A DNA stretch of 33,036 nt from Candidatus Saccharimonadota bacterium (GTDB lineage Bacteria; Vulcanimicrobiota; Xenobia; Xenobiales; Xenobiaceae): assembly GCA_004554425.1 (NCBI GenBank), contig SFMI01000006.1, positions 1 through 33,036 of the forward strand. The letters run 5' to 3'. Shown here piece after piece: positions 1-8,381 of this stretch (the stretch's first letter is position 1; every line of letters begins with the position of its first letter). Under the pieces are notes generated by a model. That model saw nothing but the letters and a program-made list of their open reading frames with translations, was not told the DNA's origin and did no database searches. A program made the translations under genes and the position numbers.

Positions 1-941
1 TTAGCTTGAATGGGAGTAGTATCATCCGGATAAAGGAATTTACTAACTTGCAAACTTTGCAAAGACCAAATGAAGTCGTTGCAAGTACGCAAATCGGCTC
101 TAATTTCCTTACCTCCTTCAAGCTTAGGATCGGAAACGTACCACTTGGAATCATCTGTCGATTCCTGAGCATCTTCATTCATTTCGCTTTCAAAGCCATC
201 TTGAGAGACTTTGTCTTTAGGTGTTTCCTTATCTTTTCCCCAACCGAAGAAAGAAGATTTCTCGTCTTTGTCGGCACCTTTAGATTCGTGTTTTACTTTT
301 AAAGTAAAAGTGCCGGGCTGAGCTCCTTCATAAGACTCATAGCGAAGAGAGCGGATCTTAGAAGGCGAAAAAGCGAATAAGTTGCGCTCGCGCAATTCAT
401 CTAACATGGACATGAAAGTAGGTATAAAACCACCCACTATCGATAAAACGGGCGTATCTTTGCCTTCTAAACGAGCATAAGAGCCGCTATCATCAATCAA
501 AGGCTTACCGACAAAAAGCGTCGCCTTGCCATCATGACCACTTTTATCTGTATATTCTACAACTAACCTGTGCGTCGGCTTATCCAGGCCGAATTGAGCC
601 AAAGCCTTTTGATCAGGCTTTTCCAAAATAACTTCTTGGCGACTCAATTCAGCCACGCTATCAGCCAAACCGTTAAGCTTAGCACCGTCGGCTCTGAATT
701 TATTTTCGCCTATTTCTACTACCCAGCCAATATTTTGGCGTACAAAACGACGTACAGTCTCCGGAGTGGCCGCACCGTCAGACCAAACCATAGCTTTTAC
801 GTCTTTGCTGGCAAATTCGGGAAAAACACGCTCAGTTAAGCGCTGCTCTTCCCTTTTTTGCTCTGAGCCGCGTATATCATGGAAGTACCAAAAGCCGCCC
901 AAAAGTAAGACGACTATGAGCATGGTGATTACGCTTCGCAT
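1..941 (-). CDS. DUF4340 domain protein, 3' end outside window
   Basis: The frame is open from an ATG at 939-941 to the window edge, giving about 313 residues with no stop, so the C-terminus is missing. The protein starts with one membrane segment (about residues 4-16, VITMLIVVLLLGGFW) and continues as a soluble, beta-rich outside domain with the DUF4340 pattern: VFPEFASKDVKAMVW, a stretch about being LxQFGLDKP, and FVGKPLIDDSGSYAR. A charged Lys/Asp/Glu-rich insert lies near residues 220-255. The gene begins 12 nt after the stop of the GldG-like gene and is the last visible member of the ABC operon. DUF4340 proteins commonly follow GldG-type genes and are thought to be envelope partners of the exporter; their substrate is unknown. 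Confidence 0.85.
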   Translation of the reverse strand, partial: MRSVITMLIVVLLLGGFWYFHDIRGSEQKREEQRLTERVFPEFASKDVKAMVWSDGAATPETVRRFVRQNIGWVVEIGENKFRADGAKLNGLADSVAELSRQEVILEKPDQKALAQFGLDKPTHRLVVEYTDKSGHDGKATLFVGKPLIDDSGSYARLEGKDTPVLSIVGGFIPTFMSMLDELRERNLFAFSPSKIRSLRYESYEGAQPGTFTLKVKHESKGADKDEKSSFFGWGKDKETPKDKVSQDGFESEMNEDAQESTDDSKWYVSDPKLEGGKEIRADLRTCNDFIWSLQSLQVSKFLYPDDTTPIQA

Positions 942-953
942 TATTTCCGACCT

Positions 954-2438
954 CTAGTTTTCTCTGCCCTTAACGACAGACAAGCCATAGAAGAAGATGA
1001 ATCCAGGCACCAATAAGCACAAAACGGAAGCCAGTGTCCAGAAGGTCTTGCTAGAAAGCATTAAAGGCTCACTATTTTCGTCTTTAGCGCGAATAGCGGC
1101 CGTATCGTTACTGCCACCGAGCCAAGCGAACATATTCATAACCAAATCTTTGTTGGTAAACTGACTGGCATCGAATAATTCGTTAGACATAAAATCAGCG
1201 TCGCCAGCAAAAATAGCGCGACATTTTTTAGTTTTAGCTTCCTTACCTTGCTCAGCCTTGGGATTATTGTCAGCAGCATCTTTAGCTAAGTCTGCTTTCG
1301 TTTGGGCTACAGAACGCTCTACTACTTGAATAATAGGGATCTCTTCACCTTGACGAGCCGGTACGATGCGGCCGCCTTTCTCTTTGCTAATTTCGGCTAA
1401 ATCACAAGCTAAAGCCGTCATGTCACTCTTTACCAAAGCAGTGCGCTCCAAAGCGGGATTAACTTTTTTGCTCTGCTCTACCGGACGTACAGTTTTGAAG
1501 ATACAAGGTAAACGCATTCCCTTAGTAATGGGATTAGAGAAATCGAAGACGTTGCTCATCACAAAGATTGGTTCCACATCGGCTCCCATTTGAGCCATTT
1601 TCGGATCGATAAGCAACAGATCAGCAGACTCTACGCCGTAGGTGTTTAAGAGCCAATCGTAAGCTTTTTTGGGTGTATCCATCTCCATGGCAAAGAAGAT
1701 ATTGCCACCGTTTTTGAGCCAACTTTGCAAAGCATTCTTTTCGTTGTACAACAAAGCCACTTTGGGAGCGACAATAGCCAAATTGGCAACTTCGGCTGGA
1801 ACCTTATCGACGCTCTTGCCTAAAGTTAACTCCTCTACTTTGTATCCTTCAGCCAACAAGTTCTTTTTAAGCTTAGACATGGAAAGCACATCTTTATCAA
1901 AGCCGCGCTCGCCATGACCTTGCAAAAAGTGGATAGTGTTTTTATTTTCATCAGTCAGAGAAATAATTAAGCTAGTGACCCCTTCTTCACTGACGTCGTA
2001 AAGATTTTCGGTCTTACCTTCATATTTGACGATAATGTCTCCCACAGCTCGAGCGCCTTTTTTCTGAGCTTCTACGGGATTTTTGCGTGGATCGACAAAG
2101 CTGTAAGCGATCTTGTCGCCGCCGATATTTTTATAATTGCGCAAGACATTTTCTATGCGAGCATGTTCTTCATCGTTAGAATCAGATATGAAGATATAAA
2201 AATGCATCGGACTCTTCAGCTTCTTTACGGTTTGCTCCGTAAAAGGAGACAAAGTAAAACGCTTTTGAGCAGTCAGATCGTAAGTAAAGACGTTATTGTT
2301 GGAAACGACCAAAACCAACAACAAAGCAACCACGGCCAAAGCCACTGCCGCAATTCCTTGCATTGCTAAATTAAGTTTGTAACGGTCGTTGCTCCGATTT
2401 GTTTCGGATACGGACTCTGCAGTAATTCTTTTGCTCAT
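954..2438 (-). CDS. GldG-family ABC transporter auxiliary protein
   Basis: This 494-residue protein has membrane segments near residues 26-46 and 468-488 with a large outside domain between them. The sequence after the first segment (YDLTAQKRFTLSPFTEQTV) is the family signature of GldG/ABC_transp_aux proteins, and the LQGHGERGF motif near residue 175 is also typical. GldG proteins work with a GldA-type ATPase and a GldF-type permease. In Bacteroidetes this set supports gliding; in other phyla the substrate is unknown. The region around residues 375-405 is Lys/Ala/Asp-rich and probably a disordered linker. The gene starts 6 nt after the permease gene, so the two are almost certainly co-transcribed. 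Confidence 0.9.
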   Translation of the reverse strand: MSKRITAESVSETNRSNDRYKLNLAMQGIAAVALAVVALLLVLVVSNNNVFTYDLTAQKRFTLSPFTEQTVKKLKSPMHFYIFISDSNDEEHARIENVLRNYKNIGGDKIAYSFVDPRKNPVEAQKKGARAVGDIIVKYEGKTENLYDVSEEGVTSLIISLTDENKNTIHFLQGHGERGFDKDVLSMSKLKKNLLAEGYKVEELTLGKSVDKVPAEVANLAIVAPKVALLYNEKNALQSWLKNGGNIFFAMEMDTPKKAYDWLLNTYGVESADLLLIDPKMAQMGADVEPIFVMSNVFDFSNPITKGMRLPCIFKTVRPVEQSKKVNPALERTALVKSDMTALACDLAEISKEKGGRIVPARQGEEIPIIQVVERSVAQTKADLAKDAADNNPKAEQGKEAKTKKCRAIFAGDADFMSNELFDASQFTNKDLVMNMFAWLGGSNDTAAIRAKDENSEPLMLSSKTFWTLASVLCLLVPGFIFFYGLSVVKGREN

Positions 2439-2444
2439 ATCAGC

Positions 2445-3191
2445 TTAACCTTTCCATTTGCGGCTTTCTAAAAAGCGCACTGTCAAGAATAAGAAAAAGG
2501 CGGTCAGAGCCACATAGTAAATAATGTCTTGGCTGTTCAATACGCCTTTAGCCAGATTTTCGATATGGCCGAAAATCGAAAGTTGTCCGAAAGACTCGGT
2601 ATAGGACGCGCTCTTGTCAGGAATGGCCAAGAACCACAGGCAGAGCAACAAACCGTAATTGAAAGCAGAAGCGGTCAGCTGACTGTTAGTAACACTGGAA
2701 GTAAAAATTCCCATAGAGACCATAGCGCAAGCGACCAGTATTAAAGCTAAATAGCCGCAAAGTAAAACGGGCCATTCGATAGTGCAATTGACTCCCAAAT
2801 AAAGGAAAGTGAGAGAGGACAAAGCCAGCATAATACACACTACGACCAAAGCAGCCAAGAATTTACCCCAAACTATCTGCCACTCGGATATAGGATAAGT
2901 GAAGAGCAAGTCCAAAGTGCCGGAGCGTTTGTCTTCAGAGAAAGAACGCATGGTCAACAAGGGTAAGAAGAACATCATCATTACGCCTATGCTCTGTATC
3001 ATAGGGGGCAGAAAATAGGTATTGACATTGCACGGCATACCACCTTGCATAGCCGAAGCTGACATATCGGCATAAGCGCTGACACCTAACAGCATAAACA
3101 TGCCGATAATGAACAAAAAGGCGGCAATCAGCGACCAGGCTAAGAGCGAACCGAAGTAGGCTTTTATTTCACGATAAAAAATTGCGCCCAT
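2445..3191 (-). CDS. ABC-2 type permease, GldF-like
   Basis: The 248-residue product has about six hydrophobic segments (starting near residues 14, 66, 110, 140, 180 and 226) and no ATPase motifs. This is the layout of ABC-2 permeases of the GldF class. The stretch RSFSEDKRSGTLDLLFTYPI near residue 83 is the conserved cytoplasmic coupling segment of the family (E-x-rxGTlelLlt-P). Its ATG overlaps the stop codon of the upstream frame by one base (TAATG), which points to translational coupling with the ATPase C-terminal frame. It would form the membrane channel of the exporter encoded by this operon. Confidence 0.9.
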   Translation of the reverse strand: MGAIFYREIKAYFGSLLAWSLIAAFLFIIGMFMLLGVSAYADMSASAMQGGMPCNVNTYFLPPMIQSIGVMMMFFLPLLTMRSFSEDKRSGTLDLLFTYPISEWQIVWGKFLAALVVVCIMLALSSLTFLYLGVNCTIEWPVLLCGYLALILVACAMVSMGIFTSSVTNSQLTASAFNYGLLLCLWFLAIPDKSASYTESFGQLSIFGHIENLAKGVLNSQDIIYYVALTAFFLFLTVRFLESRKWKG

Positions 3192-3640
3192 TACTTTTCT
3201 TCCTCTTCTTTTTTCTCTGTCTGTTGAGCATTTTGGCCATCAGCTTCACTTTCAGACTTGTCAGCCTCATCTTGTTTAGCAGCGGCTGTGTCCTTTTCAA
3301 CTTCTTCGGCTACTTCACTTTCATGCTCTTTGACTAAATTGATAAAGACATCTTCTAAAGAGATGCGCTCATCTTGCATGCCGTAAATTTCCCAATTTTT
3401 GCTATTAAAAACGTGGGAAATTTCACGACGTATTGTCAAGCTATCTTTAGGAGCTTCAACGGTAAAAGTAAGCAGCGGCAGCTTGGAATTAGCTAAATAC
3501 TCGCCTCCGTGATTGACGACATTGGTAACACTGTCTAGACCGCGCAAAACTTCCATAACCTCATCTTGGGAGGGAGCCAAAACCTGAATTTTTAAGCCGA
3601 TGCTTTTTTGTACTCTGTTTTCCAAATTGGTAAAATGCAA
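3191..3640 (-). CDS. C-terminal part of ABC ATPase in a shifted frame
   Basis: This frame carries what should be the C-terminal regulatory region of the GldA-type ATPase: residues 13-100 run from SIGLKIQVLAP to ISLEDVFINLVKEHE, the usual end of these ATPases. It lies in the -1 frame relative to the ATP-binding domain and overlaps it by 49 nt. The only start-like codon is a TTG at 3638-3640 without a ribosome site, so independent translation is doubtful. The last 45 residues are a strongly charged Glu/Lys/Ala tail, unusual for this family. The one-base overlap with the permease start suggests that ribosomes do reach this stop. Either the gene is damaged, or the assembly dropped bases, or the frames are joined by frameshifting. 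Confidence 0.6.
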   Translation of the reverse strand: MHFTNLENRVQKSIGLKIQVLAPSQDEVMEVLRGLDSVTNVVNHGGEYLANSKLPLLTFTVEAPKDSLTIRREISHVFNSKNWEIYGMQDERISLEDVFINLVKEHESEVAEEVEKDTAAAKQDEADKSESEADGQNAQQTEKKEEEEK

Positions 3641-4263
3641 ACTTTATTGCAAGTAAGAGCCACCTCGGAAAGAATATGCGTAGAAAGAATAATAGTAGAT
3701 TGTCCGGCCAAACTAATAATAAGTTCTCGGAAATTTTTAATTTGCTCCGGATCCAAGCCTACGGAAGGCTCATCCAAAATAAGTACCGGCGGCTCATTGA
3801 TAATAGCTTGAGCTAAACCAACGCGCTGGCGATAACCGCGAGAAACTGTACGAATCAGCTGATGAGCCACATTTTCCAAGCTGCAACGAGTTAAAGTCTT
3901 TTTTATAGCTCCGTCTATATCCAAATGGGCCATGCCTTTGGCACGAGCCACAAAATACAAATATTCAGATACGGTCATGTCAGTATAAACTGGCACATTT
4001 TCCGGCATAAAGCCAATAGAGCGACGTACTCCCAAACTATTTTCCATGACATCGTAGCCATTAACTGTGGCCGTGCCCGAAGTGGGTGGGTAGAAGCACG
4101 TAAGCATCTTCATAGTGGTGGTTTTGCCGGCAGCATTCGGCCCCAAGAAGCCCATAATTTCGCCTTTTCCCACTTCAAAAGACAATTTATTTACCGCCAC
4201 GCGTTTACCGAAAGTTTTAGTCAGGCTTTTGGCCTTTATTATGTAATCTTTAGATTCTGCCAT
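3592..4263 (-). CDS. ABC transporter ATP-binding domain, GldA-like, frame broken after the H-loop
   Basis: This 223-residue frame has every catalytic element of an ABC ATPase: Walker A GPNAAGKT (41-48, with Ala where Gly is usual), the family-specific signature VSRGYRQ (140-146), Walker B LILDE (161-165), D-loop SVGLD and switch histidine H196 in ILSTHILSE. After NKVCI (about 210) the sequence stops resembling the family and ends in 13 unrelated residues. GldA-type ATPases run to about 300-320 residues, and the missing part is found in the next frame. It is the first gene of the minus-strand exporter operon. The ribosome site is modest: GGAG lies 13 nt before the ATG. Confidence 0.8.
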   Translation of the reverse strand: MAESKDYIIKAKSLTKTFGKRVAVNKLSFEVGKGEIMGFLGPNAAGKTTTMKMLTCFYPPTSGTATVNGYDVMENSLGVRRSIGFMPENVPVYTDMTVSEYLYFVARAKGMAHLDIDGAIKKTLTRCSLENVAHQLIRTVSRGYRQRVGLAQAIINEPPVLILDEPSVGLDPEQIKNFRELIISLAGQSTIILSTHILSEVALTCNKVCILPIWKTEYKKASA

Positions 4264-4499
4264 ATAAAATATAGTCTCCGCAAATTTCTGACCAAGGAAT
4301 TTAGCTTTTGTTTTCGAGCTTTAGAAAATCGGCAAAAACTTCAAGCGTCGTTCGGCAGTCTTCCCGGCTGTTAGTTTCAAAAGCCGTCAGCAACTTAAAA
4401 GCTGAATTTACAGCTTGGTTTCTCGGCACTTTATTTTTGTCTATCCCTTGACCGGGCACTGCTTGTGTGAAAAACAAAATGTTCAGGACGATCCGACTT

Positions 4500-4547
4500 T
4501 ATAGTCAAATTCCCCAACTTTCGTATAGTCAAATTTCCCAACTTTCG
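4500..4547. repeat. 24-bp tandem repeat, two copies
   Basis: Two adjacent 24-bp units (4500-4523 and 4524-4547) read TATAGTCAAAT, then TCCCC or TTCCC, then AACTTTCG, and differ at one position. A damaged partial copy may precede them (GACTTTATAG). On the minus strand each unit is eight codons long (KVG-E/K-FDY-T), but stops interrupt the reading. Function unknown. Confidence 0.8.
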
Positions 4548-4656
4548 GGGAAGAGCGCCTTCTTTTCTGCGAAACGGACTCTCTTACCTTCCAAGAGATT
4601 TCCTCATATACTTGGCAGGGGAAGGCAAAAGCTAACAAGAAGTGCCACCGAATCCT

Positions 4657-4687
4657 GCGGCTGAAAGCAAACAAATGCTACAGCCGC
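4657..4687 (+). promoter_or_regulatory. Leader hairpin before the pseudokinase gene
   Basis: GCGGCTG at 4657-4663 pairs with CAGCCGC at 4681-4687, and AGCA pairs with TGCT inside it. The stem ends 27 nt before the GTG start. There is no U-run, so it is not a simple terminator; it could be an attenuator or a 5' stabiliser. No regulator is known. Confidence 0.4.
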
Positions 4688-4714
4688 TATGTTCGTGCGA
4701 GAAAGGGTATCACA

Positions 4715-5602
4715 GTGCCAGCTTTGCTTCCCATGGGAAGCAATCTCCGCAACCGCTACCGGATTCAGAGTCCCATAACCCAAACAAAATATTGCAACCT
4801 GTATATTGCTCAGGATGCACACCTTACCGGAAAGTTTTGGTTGGTTAAAGAGATCGGAATCTATGGTTTTGCTCCCGGAGATCGCTCAAAATTGAGCCAA
4901 ATGTTCCAAGCAGAAGCCTATCAGGCCTCCGCTTTAGAACACGTGTGCCTTCCTAAGCTGGTCGATTTCTTTACCCAAGGCCAGTGTCTTTACATAGTGC
5001 GCGAATTTATCAAGGGCTACGATTTAGCTTCTTTGCTGGCTATGCGCCGCATTATTCCAGAATTAGATGTTATCAATGTCGGCATTCAGCTTTGCGATTT
5101 GCTCACTTACTTACAAAGTAAAAGTTTTATAGCCGGAATTGGCAGCAACTTAAAGCTGAGCAATATTGTCCTTCAAGCTGCCGCTTATCCTCCTCCGGAG
5201 CAATTTACCGGCGCTTTCAGTAGCGATGGCAAGCAACTCGTTTATATAGTAGGGTCTTTGCTTTACCACCTTTTGACCAATGTCAATCCTGCCTCTTCCA
5301 CTTTTAGCCTAACTCCTTTGGATACGCTGCGCCAAGGGCTTTGCACTCCAACCAAAGCGGCTGTTACCAAATCACTGCGCAACGATCCTCGTGACCGTTT
5401 CAGCAACTTAATAGATTTCAGGAATAGTTTAGCAAAAGCCTACCAGATAGCTGCCAAGAGAGCAGGCACCAATACTATGGTTCCTATGGGGGCTGGAGCC
5501 CAACCCAGTGGAGCACCGAGTTGGCTTTGGATTTTGGGCATGATCTTTGCATGTCTAATAGGCGGCGCCATGGTTGTGCTTTATCAAATGTTCCTCAAGT
5601 AA
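4715..5602 (+). CDS. Membrane-anchored Ser/Thr pseudokinase
   Basis: This 295-residue protein has a degenerate Ser/Thr kinase fold followed by a single C-terminal membrane segment (about 270-291). The ATP-anchoring lysine (K45 in LVKEI) and the alpha-C glutamate (E67) are kept. The glycine-rich loop has lost its glycines (ITQTKYCNLY), the HRD catalytic loop is replaced by AGIGSNLKLSN (140-150), and the DFG motif and most of the activation segment are deleted, so that NIVL runs almost straight into PPPEQFTG (159-166, the APE region). Catalysis is therefore unlikely. It lies 66 nt upstream of an intact kinase and may act as its scaffold or regulator. The GTG start at 4715 has GAAAGG upstream; an ATG at 4733 lacks a ribosome site. 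Confidence 0.8.
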   Translation: MPALLPMGSNLRNRYRIQSPITQTKYCNLYIAQDAHLTGKFWLVKEIGIYGFAPGDRSKLSQMFQAEAYQASALEHVCLPKLVDFFTQGQCLYIVREFIKGYDLASLLAMRRIIPELDVINVGIQLCDLLTYLQSKSFIAGIGSNLKLSNIVLQAAAYPPPEQFTGAFSSDGKQLVYIVGSLLYHLLTNVNPASSTFSLTPLDTLRQGLCTPTKAAVTKSLRNDPRDRFSNLIDFRNSLAKAYQIAAKRAGTNTMVPMGAGAQPSGAPSWLWILGMIFACLIGGAMVVLYQMFLK

Positions 5603-5668
5603 CGGATATGCCGCCTTCTGTCCTTGTATATCGATTTTTTCAGGAATACGCTTTTGTCAGGAGACTGA

Positions 5669-8374
5669 ATGTTAAGCCCGGGCGCCATAATAGGAACACG
5701 CTATAAGGTCATCCGCCTTTTGGGGCAAGGCGGCATGAGCAATATTTATGTTTGCGAAGAGCTGACTCCATCAGGTTCTCCCTCAGGCCAGGTTTGGGCT
5801 GTCAAAGAATTTACAGCTACATATGCAGATCCTAGAGAACAGCAAGCAGCTTTAGCCAATTTCCAAAGAGAAGCCTATCTGTTAGGTCAACTTTCTCATC
5901 CAAATTTGCCTAAAATTCGGGACTATTTTCAATTCCAAGGCAAATATTATTTGGCTATGGAATACTTACAAGGTTCCGACTTAGGCAAAATTTTGGAGCG
6001 AGAAGGCTCTTTGCCAGAATTAAAAGTAGCCGATTTGGGCTTGCAAATGACAACTGTACTGTATTACTTACATTGTCAAAAGCCTACGCCGATTATTTTC
6101 CGTGATGTTAAGCCTAGTAATATTATTTTATGCGGCGACAAGATAAAGCTTATCGATTTTGGCATTGCCCGTCTCTTTACACCAGGTAAACGCGGCGACA
6201 CTATGCGCATAGGCTCTCCAGGCTATGCTCCTCCAGAACAATACACAGGCCAGACCGATCTCCGTTCTGACATCTACGCTTTAGGCATGACTTTGCATCA
6301 GTGTCTAACTGGCCAAGATCCTACGCTCTCCCCCAACCCCTTTGTAGTAACTCCTGTTTTGAAGTTAAAGCCGCAAGTTTCTCCGGAGCTGGCAGCTATC
6401 GTCCAAAAAGCCATAGAACTCATTCCCGAAAAGCGCTACCAAAGTATGCTGGAAATGAAAGAGGATTTGCGTCGCTTTTTAAAAGTGGGGCGAAGCAGCT
6501 CACCTTTAAGTGGCGTTGCTTCTGTTATTCCTTCTAGCACTGCCCCTAGTCAATCTTCAGCGGCAGTATCTGCCTCACCGAGTGCAACTTCAACTCAAGT
6601 TTCGGCTTCTAAAGCAGCAACAAATTCTCAAGCCTCTTCCTCTGTGCTGCCTATTCCGCCTTTCACTCCTACCGCTACCGAAATTTCCAATGTGGCTACA
6701 CTCACTACTACGTCCACCACAGCCACATACAAAGGCGGCACTAGCATAGTGTCATCTTCGGCGACTTTTCCCACCCCAAATATTTCTGCTCCCATTGGCT
6801 CCGGAGCGACCGTTGCTACTTCTGCCTCTACTCAACTTAGCAAATCAAATGCTGCTACAGTGCCGAATTTTGGCCCTCCAGTCATCGTTCCAGTCGACGA
6901 TGATGAAGTTCCAGGTGCCTGGAAAAAGAACGTAGCCAAGTTATTTATGGGCTTGGTAGCTTGGGGCTTTTTGGCAGCAGCTTGTGCTGTTGTATTTGGC
7001 CTGGTTCATATCAACTTGCCCAATTTACACGAGCCTTTCAATTCCAGACGTACCGCTTTAGTGCAATCTATCCAACCTTTTACTAAAAATTTGAGTCCAG
7101 ACAACTATGACGATGTATATAAATATACAATCAATCGCCTAAAAGCTGCCGAAGTTTTGGAAGCTAGAGTAAAATCTGAGCCTCAAGACTTTTTGGCTAA
7201 GGCTTTAAAGCAGAATTTGGACAACTTGCTCTGTAAGCGCTACTCTTCTTTCGTAGGCAACGCCGAATATGAAAAGCTATATAAAAATGATTTAGATAAA
7301 ATTGAAGCTCTTAGTGATCCCAGTGGTTTATATTTAGATAGCAAAACTCAAGCATTTTTGCTTGGCCCGACCAATACTATAAGTTTAGTTTTACCTAAAG
7401 CTCAAGATGTGTCTCATACCGATTCTCCTTTAGCTCGCGGCTCTTTGGCTGCTCAGGAAGTGTTGCAAAGTTGTGCTATTTCCCAAGGTAAAGGTGTGAT
7501 GATCAATCCAATTTTTAATCCTAAGTCACTATCCTTAAATGATGTAGCTTATGCTCTAAATGAACAACTTTGCCAAGCTGCTCCTATTCCCAAAGCTGGA
7601 CAACTAAACTCACAAATTATCATTAGTGAGCATGATATAAGCCAAACTTGGAAGCGCATTTCTGAAAGTAATTTCAGCCTTACTTCACAATTGCAACCTC
7701 CGACTTTATACCTCGATTTAAGCAAAAACGACAAATTGCCGAGCTTGATGGAGCTTGTACGAGTTTCCGTGCGCCAATGCGCTTCTTCCACCCCCGTCTT
7801 TATTTTGGAAAAAGGCTTTGTTTGTAAATTTACAGCTAAAGAAAAAAGTTCTTGGCCCAAGAATTGTCACTTCATAGGCAATTGGCAAGAATTATCTACT
7901 AGCAAATCTCCCAACGGGTTAGTCTTAATATCTCCTTCACAGTTAAAATCAGTCTTATCGTTGCCTTCGCAATATAAGATCGCTATTGTAGTACCAACTC
8001 CAGCCACTATCGCTAAATTAAGAACCTCGTTACCTACAGAGTGGATCGCCAAGCAACGCGTATCCATTTGGTCTTTAACTTCATACCAGCATCCCCACAA
8101 GCAAGCTTTGGCCATACTAAATTCGTCCTTGCTAGACGAACAGACGACAGCTGATCTTGATCAGCTGTACAAAACCTTAAAAGCGGCTGACGCCTTCACT
8201 TTAGGAGCTTTGCGTTTACGCCAGGCGCAAGGATCCTTTTCCGGCTCTTTGGCAAACTACAATTTGGATAACGGAACTTTCGCCGCCGTCAGCTGTCAAG
8301 TTTTTAATGTAACAACCAACGGCCTTCGCCCTGTCGTTTTCCCATCTCCGCGACAGAGCAAACTCGAGGAGTAA
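5669..8374 (+). CDS. Transmembrane Ser/Thr protein kinase with binding-protein-like outside domain
   Basis: This 901-residue receptor kinase has a cytoplasmic kinase domain at about 12-272: glycine loop GQGGMSN (19-25), K46, E68, catalytic loop FRDVKPSN (144-151, Phe replacing His but Asp146 kept), DFG at 163-165 and GYAPPEQY (185-192). A Ser/Thr/Ala-rich linker (275-410), a candidate site for autophosphorylation, leads to one membrane segment (about 424-447). The outside part ends in a region (about 570-900) resembling type 1 periplasmic binding proteins: it opens ISLVLPKAQD, then LARGSLAAQEVL, and closes with a GSFSG...LDNGTF pattern like the C-terminus of Leu/Ile/Val-binding proteins. That assignment is by eye. 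An AGGAG ribosome site precedes the ATG. The ligand is unknown. Confidence 0.88.
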   Translation: MLSPGAIIGTRYKVIRLLGQGGMSNIYVCEELTPSGSPSGQVWAVKEFTATYADPREQQAALANFQREAYLLGQLSHPNLPKIRDYFQFQGKYYLAMEYLQGSDLGKILEREGSLPELKVADLGLQMTTVLYYLHCQKPTPIIFRDVKPSNIILCGDKIKLIDFGIARLFTPGKRGDTMRIGSPGYAPPEQYTGQTDLRSDIYALGMTLHQCLTGQDPTLSPNPFVVTPVLKLKPQVSPELAAIVQKAIELIPEKRYQSMLEMKEDLRRFLKVGRSSSPLSGVASVIPSSTAPSQSSAAVSASPSATSTQVSASKAATNSQASSSVLPIPPFTPTATEISNVATLTTTSTTATYKGGTSIVSSSATFPTPNISAPIGSGATVATSASTQLSKSNAATVPNFGPPVIVPVDDDEVPGAWKKNVAKLFMGLVAWGFLAAACAVVFGLVHINLPNLHEPFNSRRTALVQSIQPFTKNLSPDNYDDVYKYTINRLKAAEVLEARVKSEPQDFLAKALKQNLDNLLCKRYSSFVGNAEYEKLYKNDLDKIEALSDPSGLYLDSKTQAFLLGPTNTISLVLPKAQDVSHTDSPLARGSLAAQEVLQSCAISQGKGVMINPIFNPKSLSLNDVAYALNEQLCQAAPIPKAGQLNSQIIISEHDISQTWKRISESNFSLTSQLQPPTLYLDLSKNDKLPSLMELVRVSVRQCASSTPVFILEKGFVCKFTAKEKSSWPKNCHFIGNWQELSTSKSPNGLVLISPSQLKSVLSLPSQYKIAIVVPTPATIAKLRTSLPTEWIAKQRVSIWSLTSYQHPHKQALAILNSSLLDEQTTADLDQLYKTLKAADAFTLGALRLRQAQGSFSGSLANYNLDNGTFAAVSCQVFNVTTNGLRPVVFPSPRQSKLEE

Positions 8375-8381
8375 CTTTAAG

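Larger units (their letters stand above)
4264..4714. other. Divergent gap without a convincing gene
   Basis: This stretch separates the divergent ABC and kinase operons. It holds a 24-bp tandem repeat (4500-4547), a small perfect hairpin (AAGCTG/CAGCTT, 4399-4416) and a larger hairpin at 4657-4687. On the minus strand, 4301-4498 is open for 65 codons and reads like protein near its end (for example EVFADFLKLENKS), but it has no ATG and no ribosome site. No clear sigma-70 promoter stands out on either strand. Confidence 0.5.

Noticed and set aside
3925-4374. 149-codon plus-strand frame over the ABC ATPase start
   Set aside because: It lies opposite the conserved Walker A region, has no ribosome site and no family features; it is a mirror of the real gene.
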